NCBI GenBank assembly: GCA_904501865.1
Contig: CAJGCF010000019.1
Coordinates: forward strand, 1 to 22,714
Length of the DNA stretch: 22,714 bases
Direction: 5' to 3'
Source of the DNA: an uncultured Clostridia bacterium
GTDB taxonomy: Bacteria > Bacillota > Clostridia > Oscillospirales > CAG-272
The position numbers and the translations under genes are program-made. The stretch's first letter is position 1. Each line of letters starts with the position of its first letter. Positions 14,024 through 20,200 of the stretch are shown here, piece after piece. The notes below the pieces were generated by a model that made no database searches, was not told the DNA's origin, and was given only the letters and a program-made list of their open reading frames with translations.

Positions 14024-14050
14024 AATCTGCACAGATTTTGACGACAAAAT
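14024..14050. promoter_or_regulatory. Two inverted repeats between divergent promoters
   Basis: AATCTG-CA-CAGATT (14024-14037) and ATTTTG-ACGA-CAAAAT (14035-14050) overlap by 3 bp in the 313-nt divergent region. The remainder of that region holds the two promoters, the 5' leader of the permease gene and AT-rich DNA; I see nothing else in it. Confidence 0.35.
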
Positions 14051-14087
14051 TCTACATAAAATCAAAAAACAATTTGTTCTCACACTA

Positions 14088-14116
14088 TTTACAAACCGTT
14101 AAAAACATGGTACAAT
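14088..14116 (+). promoter_or_regulatory. Promoter of the uracil permease gene
   Basis: TTTACA (14088-14093) and TACAAT (14111-14116), 17-nt spacer. The leader to the ATG is about 104 nt; I find no PyrR site or clear attenuator in it. Confidence 0.8.
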
Positions 14117-14226
14117 AGTCTAGAATTGGTTTTTTTGACTCAAATCGCGCAATATTTACTTTTTTCGGTTTTTAGGCAGGTGTTTCTGCTTGAAATAAAT
14201 ATTATAATTTCATTTGGAGGATTCTT

Positions 14227-15636
14227 ATGAAACTCATCTACGGCGTTAAAGACAAACCGAAATTCGCGCAAGTTATCGTGTTCGCGATCCAGCAGCTTCT
14301 TGCGATCATGGCAGCTACTCTCGTAGTTCCCGTTATAATTAACGGCAACGTAGCACAAATGATCAGTGACGGTGCTATAGCGTGGACCTTCGACAAGCCT
14401 ATGAGCTCCACCGTTGCTCTTTTCGGAGCAGGTATAGGAACACTAGTGTACCTTCTTTTCACAAAATTCCGTAGCCCCGTTTTCCTCGGATCATCTTTTG
14501 CTTTCCTCGGCTCTATGGCTGCTGCATTCGCAGGAGCAAGCTCTATGGCTCTCGGTTACGTTGGACTTATCCTCGGTGCAGTTCTTGCAGGCTTGGTATA
14601 CGTTATCATCGCTATTATCGTAAAAATAGCAGGTGTCAACTGGATAAACAAGCTTATGCCTCCCGTAGTTATAGGCCCTACAGTCACAATAATAGGTCTT
14701 TCTTTGGCTGGCAACGCAACAGGAGATCTTCAGACTGCTCCCGCAGGCGGCGACCCCAAGGTAGCTCTTGTGTGCGGTCTCGTTACTCTGGCGGTTACTA
14801 TCATCTGCTCGGTATACGGAAAAAAGATGCTTAAGCTCATTCCCTTTATCATGGGTATCCTCGCAGGATATGCTGTCGCCGCTATATTCACCGTAATAGG
14901 CAATGCCGCAGGTATAGATGCACTTAAGGTTATCAATTTCTCTTCCTTCAACGCTCTTCTTCCCGAGGGCAAGGTAGCTCTTGAGACATTCATCACTCTC
15001 CCCGAGTTCACATTCCTTAATGCCCTCGGTGGATTCAGCCAGATAGACGGCTCTTATATCGCTACCGTCGCCGTAGCTTACGTTCCCGTTGCATTCGTTG
15101 TATTCGCAGAGCACCTCGCCGACCACAAGAACATCTCCTCTATCATTGAGTCTGATCTTCTTGAGGATCCCGGTCTTCACCGCACACTTCTCGGTGACGG
15201 TGTAGGCTCTATGGCAGGAGCATTCTTTGGTGGATGTCCTAACACTACTTACGGCGAATCTGTTGGTTGTGTCGCTATTACAGGAAACGCTTCTGTTGTG
15301 ACTATCATAACTACCGCCGTAGCGGCTATCGCGATCTCATTCCTCTCTCCATTCGTTGCATTCGTAAATTCCATTCCCTCTTGCGTTATGGGCGGTGTTT
15401 GTATGGCACTTTACGGATTCATCGCAGTGTCCGGACTCAAGATGGTGCAGAAGGTAGACCTTGAGCACAACTCAAACCTCTTCACAGTATCTGTAATACT
15501 CATCTCTGGAATCGGCGGACTTGCTCTCACATTTGGCAAGGTAACTATCACCGCCATTGCTTGCGCTCTCATTCTCGGTATCCTTACAAACCTTATGGTA
15601 AACAAGTCGAGAAAGACCAACGCTGACAAAGAATAA
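14227..15636 (+). CDS. uraA: Uracil permease, NCS2 family
   Basis: A 469-residue inner-membrane proton-coupled nucleobase transporter, expected to have about 14 membrane spans. Uracil-type signatures are present: FAEHLADHK with Glu295 and the downstream PNTTYGES with Glu344, equivalent to the two substrate-binding glutamates of E. coli UraA, joined by DLLEDPGLHRTLLGDG. TTGGAGG lies 7 nt before the ATG. It is transcribed alone, from its own promoter to a strong terminator, divergent from the rpiR-type operon. Import of uracil feeds the pyrimidine pool, as does the neighbouring cmk. A xanthine or other NCS2 substrate is less likely because of the UraA-type motifs. Confidence 0.92.
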   Translation: MKLIYGVKDKPKFAQVIVFAIQQLLAIMAATLVVPVIINGNVAQMISDGAIAWTFDKPMSSTVALFGAGIGTLVYLLFTKFRSPVFLGSSFAFLGSMAAAFAGASSMALGYVGLILGAVLAGLVYVIIAIIVKIAGVNWINKLMPPVVIGPTVTIIGLSLAGNATGDLQTAPAGGDPKVALVCGLVTLAVTIICSVYGKKMLKLIPFIMGILAGYAVAAIFTVIGNAAGIDALKVINFSSFNALLPEGKVALETFITLPEFTFLNALGGFSQIDGSYIATVAVAYVPVAFVVFAEHLADHKNISSIIESDLLEDPGLHRTLLGDGVGSMAGAFFGGCPNTTYGESVGCVAITGNASVVTIITTAVAAIAISFLSPFVAFVNSIPSCVMGGVCMALYGFIAVSGLKMVQKVDLEHNSNLFTVSVILISGIGGLALTFGKVTITAIACALILGILTNLMVNKSRKTNADKE

Positions 15637-15649
15637 TCAATAATCTCAT

Positions 15650-15680
15650 ATACCCCGTGTGGCACACGGGGTATTTTTTA
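15650..15680 (+). terminator. Intrinsic terminator of the permease gene
   Basis: ATACCCCGTGT (15650-15660) pairs perfectly with ACACGGGGTAT (15664-15674), followed by TTTTTTATT. Confidence 0.93.
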
Positions 15681-15711
15681 TTCTTCAAAGACTAATAGTT
15701 TCATAAAAAGG

Positions 15712-15740
15712 TTGACAAAGCATATCGAAAGTAGTAAAAT
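15712..15740 (+). promoter_or_regulatory. Promoter of the riboswitch-controlled B12 uptake unit
   Basis: TTGACA (15712-15717) and TAAAAT (15735-15740), 17-nt spacer; transcription would begin near 15747 and run into the riboswitch. Confidence 0.85.
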
Positions 15741-15770
15741 AGTGTTACAAAAAAGAATAACGCAGTGCAT

Positions 15771-15985
15771 CGATGCCAAGCATCGTTGTCGGACAAGAGC
15801 TCTGCTTTTGTTCGGGGATAAGGAAATCGCGGTGAGAGTCCGCGGCAACAGCCATTACCGTAATCTGACGCGAAGAATTTTTTGCAGTCACCAAGTCGGA
15901 ATGCTTATCGCCTGCGCCTGATAAAAGACTCTTGGGCAATCGGAGACGTCGTTTATGACAATGGATACGGGCAGGGTATCCTTTG
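15771..15985 (+). ncRNA. Cobalamin-type riboswitch
   Basis: The 320-nt leader between promoter and first gene contains the aptamer core. Visible landmarks are AAGGAAATCGC followed by GGTGAGAGTCC with the P3 stem CGCGG/CCGCG (15828-15832 and 15840-15844), the GCAACAGCCATTACCGTAAT segment, TGACGCGAAG, and the B12-box-like AAGTCGGAATGC (15893-15904). GATAAG (15817-15822) pairs with CTTATC (15904-15909) to close the core. Two hairpins precede it (15771-15785 and 15791-15813), and one follows (15963-15981) before an intrinsic terminator. The B12 box differs from the classical AGGAGACC form, so ligand subtype (adenosyl- or aquo/methylcobalamin) is open. Binding of ligand would be expected to favour the terminator and switch off uptake. 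Confidence 0.82.
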
Positions 15986-15992
15986 TTGTGTC

Positions 15993-16020
15993 GCGCTCTT
16001 CGTGGAGAGCGCTTTTATTT
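15993..16020 (+). terminator. Riboswitch expression-platform terminator
   Basis: GCGCTCT (15993-15999) pairs with AGAGCGC (16006-16012), followed by TTTTATTTTA. It stands between aptamer and first start codon, as expected for transcriptional control. Confidence 0.85.
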
Positions 16021-16060
16021 TATCCTTTTTTTGCAATTACAAAAAAGAAAGGATCAAAAA

Positions 16061-16471
16061 ATGAAAAAACACATTCTGTCATTTGCGGCCATTCTCATCT
16101 GCGCCGCATCTCTTCTCTGCCTCATGTCCTGCGAAAAGGTTGATGCTAAGGGGCTTTGGGAGGAAGCTACCTATCTTTCCGACACGACGCTCGGCGACGG
16201 CGCTAAGACCGTCAGCATTGACATAGAGGCGGAGGAGCAAAAGATCACTATCACACTCAAAACCGACAAGGCAACGCTTGGCGAGGCTATGTATGAGCAT
16301 GGTCTTATAAATGACCCGTCATTCTTCAACGTGCTTAACGGAATCACTGCGGATTGGAACGCCGATCAAGCTTATTGGGCGTTTTACAGCGGCGAGGACT
16401 ATATGACAGTCGGAGTTGCCGAAACGAGCATAAGCGGCGGCGAGCATTACAGATTCGTTTACACCAAATAA
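16061..16471 (+). CDS. Lipoprotein with transcobalamin-like DUF4430 domain
   Basis: A 136-residue exported lipoprotein. The signal peptide (KK, then a hydrophobic core) ends in the lipobox LMSC, so Cys24 would be lipidated and the protein anchored outside the membrane. The rest fits DUF4430, a fold related to the cobalamin-binding beta domain of transcobalamin and intrinsic factor: TLGEAMYEHGLI, then DQAYWAFYSGEDYMTVGV and GGEHYRFVYTK at the end. AAGAAAGGA lies 7-8 nt before the ATG. It follows a cobalamin riboswitch and precedes an ECF S component by 3 nt. It probably captures cobalamin (or a relative) for the transporter; direct binding is inference. Confidence 0.85.
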   Translation: MKKHILSFAAILICAASLLCLMSCEKVDAKGLWEEATYLSDTTLGDGAKTVSIDIEAEEQKITITLKTDKATLGEAMYEHGLINDPSFFNVLNGITADWNADQAYWAFYSGEDYMTVGVAETSISGGEHYRFVYTK

Positions 16472-16474
16472 AGC

Positions 16475-17029
16475 ATGAACCATCAAACACAAAAAAGGAG
16501 ACCTGACAAATGGAGACGGCGCATATTTGAGATCGTGCTATTTGCTATGCTTGGCTCGCTTATGTTCTGCTCCAAGGTCATTATGGAATTCTTACCCAAC
16601 GTTCACCTGCTCGGAGCGTTGACTATAACCTTTACTCTCGTGTTTCGCGCAAAAGCCTTGATACCTATATATGTAAACGTTTTACTGATAGGTCTGTACG
16701 GAGGCTTTAATCTGTGGTGGATGCCATATACATATATATGGACTATCCTTTGGGCGATAACCATACTGCTCCCACAAAATATGCCTCGATGGCTCTGTTG
16801 CGTGGTATATCCCGCGCTATGCGCTCTGCACGGATTTGCGTTCGGGGCTCTCTACGCACCCGCGCAGGCTCTTATGTTCGGGCTTGATCTGAACGGATTG
16901 ATAAGCTGGATAATAGCAGGGATACCATACGACATCATACACGGCATCGGCAATCTCGCCGCGGGACTTCTGATTCTCCCCCTCACAGAGCTATTGCAAA
17001 AGCTTGTGAAAAAAAGCTCTTTTTACTAA
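16475..17029 (+). CDS. ECF transporter S component, probable cobalamin specificity
   Basis: A 184-residue membrane protein with a basic N-terminus and about six hydrophobic segments (from IFEIVLFAMLGSLMFCSKVI to IGNLAAGLLILPLTELL), the size and layout of ECF substrate-binding (S) subunits. The interior FNLWWMPYTYIW and the PYDIIHGIGNLAAG segment near the end are typical of clostridial S components. Cobalamin is inferred from the riboswitch and the DUF4430 partner, as in predicted CblT/CbrT-type systems. No ECF ATPase or T subunit is in the window, so it likely shares a genome-wide energising module. The start at 16475 lies 3 nt after the lipoprotein stop without its own ribosome site, implying coupled translation. 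Confidence 0.8.
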   Translation: MNHQTQKRRPDKWRRRIFEIVLFAMLGSLMFCSKVIMEFLPNVHLLGALTITFTLVFRAKALIPIYVNVLLIGLYGGFNLWWMPYTYIWTILWAITILLPQNMPRWLCCVVYPALCALHGFAFGALYAPAQALMFGLDLNGLISWIIAGIPYDIIHGIGNLAAGLLILPLTELLQKLVKKSSFY

Positions 17030-17036
17030 AAAGTTA

Positions 17037-17066
17037 TTGACATAACAGAGAGAAAAATATTATAAT
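17037..17066 (+). promoter_or_regulatory. Promoter in front of the hydrolase remnant
   Basis: TTGACA (17037-17042) and TATAAT (17061-17066), both perfect, 18-nt spacer. It starts 7 nt after the ECF S-component stop codon. Confidence 0.85.
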
Positions 17067-17117
17067 TTATGCAGTGCAGCTCTTTGCAGCGCATTTCTCA
17101 TAAAAGGAGATAAAATT

Positions 17118-17228
17118 ATGTCACAGGTCTATAGGCTTTGGGAAAACTCCGATATCGTAATCGAGCATTTTGCTCCACTACATAAATCCACCGAAACCGC
17201 CGTGGTAATATTTCCCAGCGGAGGTTAG
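17118..17228 (+). pseudogene. Truncated alpha/beta-hydrolase start
   Basis: A 36-codon frame with a good ribosome site (AAAGGAGA, 7-8 nt before ATG). The product begins MSQVYRLWENSDIVIE and ends TAVVIFPSGG before a stop. This resembles the first strand region and the glycine-rich oxyanion stretch (normally PGGGY) of esterase-like alpha/beta hydrolases; nothing of the remaining 200 or so residues follows in any frame. A terminator begins 9 nt later. An internal deletion of a once complete gene is the simplest reading. A genuine 36-residue peptide cannot be ruled out. Confidence 0.6.
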
Positions 17229-17236
17229 AGCATTCA

Positions 17237-17268
17237 AAAAACCGCAAGCGCGATAGCTTGCGGTTTTT
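17237..17268. terminator. Bidirectional terminator between converging genes
   Basis: A 13-bp stem (17237-17249 with 17256-17268) and 6-nt loop whose A-rich left and T-rich right flanks give a T tract on either strand. It serves the remnant unit on the plus strand and the giant gene, which ends at 17299, on the minus strand. Confidence 0.9.
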
Positions 17269-17298
17269 CTTTTTATATTTGTGAGAACGTGTGAATCA

Positions 17299-20200
17299 CT
17301 ATTCATGCACAGTAAGAGTTCCAAACACCAACGTAATATCGTAGTTGTTGGTCACGTCTTCCCCGTTCTCGTTTATTATCTTGACGTCTTTTTTGAATAT
17401 GATGTTATCAGTTTCACCTGGATCAACTATCATACCCGAAGCGTGCGCATCTAATGTATCACCCTCCGCGAGTGCTCCCTTTGATATATACACCTTGTCA
17501 TACACAAGCACCTCGTCATCAAATTTTTTGGACGTACTTGCAGATGTCAACTCTATGCTCGGACGGTCAATTCTTATCGGAACGTAATCATTGCTCATTC
17601 CGTCAAAAACGTCTACTACCAGCAACACATTATCTGTGACGGGAACGCCGTCCTTATAAATTGTGTAGGTAATGTATTCGCTTATGTTATTGTTTATATC
17701 CGACATAGTAAGCTGTCCTACATTAGTAAGACTTATGTGTATGTCAATATCAAGAGTAAATCCGTCAGGAAGCTTTGTGATAAGCTCATAGTCGTCATTC
17801 GTGAAATAAAGCGGTACCCCATCATAATATTTCTGGAGCTGATACAGCAAGATCTTGACCGTGTATGAGGAGACGGCCAGTGTGCCCTGCTTGTATGTTA
17901 TTTCGAACTGATCGGTCACATCGTTTCCATATTGGTCATACAGAATAAAGCTTTCAATATGGCTTGGACTTGTACCAACCTCGGTCTGCTCTCCGATAAC
18001 AACTACGTCGTAGCTATATCCCTTATCAAGAAGCTCCTGAAGCTCAAATGAGACGGATATCTCATTTGAAGCATATAACGGAGTACCGTCATATTCCTTA
18101 TACTGATATGCAGGAGACACAGTGAGCTTCTGCTTGTCATCATTGTTGTCCATATCGCCGAAATCATTTCCCGATCCCGTTACCTCTACGCTTATCCAGC
18201 CTATACCGTCCACATATACCTCTACCCACGCGTGAGCCTCAAATCCGGTAACCACCGTCCAAGTCCCAGCGCGCGCATCGGCGACGTATCCCACCGTGTA
18301 TCTCGCAGGAATTCCCATTGCTCTATACATCATAACCGCGGAAGCCGCATAATGCTGACAAATTCCCCTCTTATACGTTTCAAGGAAGGCTATTACAACA
18401 TTAGAACTCTGATCCAACGCTCTGTCATATTTCATATCATATACTGCCGCGTTAGCTATATAGTCCGCCACGTCATTAATTACGCTGCTCGAATGTTTAT
18501 CGAATCCCTGTCTGGTTATGATTCCCTGCATATATAACAACGTTTCATCGTCTATAGCAAGATAATTCTGATGTACGAATTCACGGTATGCCATCTCATA
18601 ATCGGTATACTCCTCAGGGAGCCAGAGATTTCCGATATCGGAGAGCGTATAGTAATTAAGTTGATAAACTTCATCGGTAATACCCGATACAAGCACGTCG
18701 CTTACTTGCGCCATGCCGTCTGTTATCGGATCTGTATAGTACGGGAAAACGTACTGGCCGTTCATAGACTTTATTTTGATAATGTCCGCGACATCTCCTC
18801 GTCCGGCAAGAGCTATTGAGGTCAGATACAAGGGAGAATATTTGGAGTCTATAAGAACGTAATATTCCTCGGACTCGTTAAATCCGTTGCCGTTATAATC
18901 TCCAAAGCTCTTTATTCTCAAATACACCCTACCATCTCTTGTTGATTGCACCATATAGCAAGGTGTTATATTTCCTCCTCCGCCTCCTCCGTCACCGAGA
19001 GGACCGCCGTTTATGTTTCCGCTAAGGTCGAGCTTTCCTGCTCCACCTCCACCCGATCCGCCTGAGCCGCCTGAGCCGCCCGAGCCACCCGAGCCACCCG
19101 AGCCACCTGAACCACCTGAACCATCATCCTCTATAACCTCAAGTGTACCGAATTCAATTGTTATAGAGTAGTAGATTGACACATCGTCGCCGTTTTCATC
19201 AATAACACTTACGGTTGCGGTGTTGTCAGAAGTACCGATTTCTGTAATGCTTCCCGTAATGTCCACACGAAGCTTATGGCCGGAAACCATCTCTCCGTTC
19301 ATAACATATTGCATATACTCGTCACTGGTAAGCGGCGTGCCGTCATACACTTTTGACGCGCTGCCTGTAATGATCAGCACTTCAATGGGATCTACCGTGA
19401 GAACACCCTCGGCAGTGTAAAACTCGTAATTCGACGTAACGTCTCTTCCGTTATCGTAAACTCGTGCAGTATCGAGCAATATAGTATTGTCGGTGCTTCC
19501 CGGGAAGGTAATGCTTCCGACGACGTCTATCTGAAGAATGTGCCCGTCAACAAGCGGATACATGCTGTCAGAAACGGTATAGGTACTATTGGTAAGGGGT
19601 GTTCCGTCAAAGGTCTTCCTGTCCGTTGCGGAAACTATCTCTATGGGTCGCTTGAGCACCTCTATCCAACCCGTCTCAAGACTTACGTCATAGCAATAAG
19701 TAATGTCTCCGCCGTCCTCTGTGAATATCTTTACCGTCCCCTCTATTATGCGCGACGTGCTGATGCCCACGTCAACTCTTGAGCCAACCGTAGTCGCAGT
19801 GACTGTATGTCCGTAAACTATATCGTAAGGAGAACTCTCGGATACGCCAAAATCATTTGCCATAAGCGGTGTTCCGTTATAGATCTCCGCTCCTTGAGGA
19901 CGTATAGTCACGGGTCTTTTCTCAACCGTCAGGGTTCCGCACTGATACTGTATATCATAGTTCTTGGTAACGTCGCCCTCTTCATTGAATATGAGTATTT
20001 CAACTTCATTAGGAACGGACGTGACCTCGCACACCCACGTGCTACGAACCAGCACCGTCCAATGCGAATCTACAAGTCCTCGTCCAGATATGCTGTATTC
20101 CCCATACGACCACCTAGTTCCGTCATATATACGAGAATCCGAGTGCGAGGTCACAACTATCTCTCGAGGCGTGACAGCTATACGTCCGTAGATATAAGTT

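Noticed and set aside
14117..14226. Pyrimidine attenuator or PyrR site in the permease leader
   Set aside because: No terminator stem or recognisable PyrR-binding loop; only a weak GCAG/CTGC pair.
14491..15180. Minus-strand open frame of 229 codons inside the uracil permease gene
   Set aside because: Product composition (Cys, Tyr, Ser rich) is that of an antisense shadow; the plus-strand gene is well supported.
15712..15921. Plus-strand open frame of 69 codons in the leader
   Set aside because: It starts inside the -35 box, upstream of any transcript, and its sequence is the riboswitch.
17299..17400. C-terminal LPXTG sorting signal or membrane anchor of the giant protein
   Set aside because: The chain ends directly after a repeat (GTLTVHE) with no hydrophobic or sorting segment.
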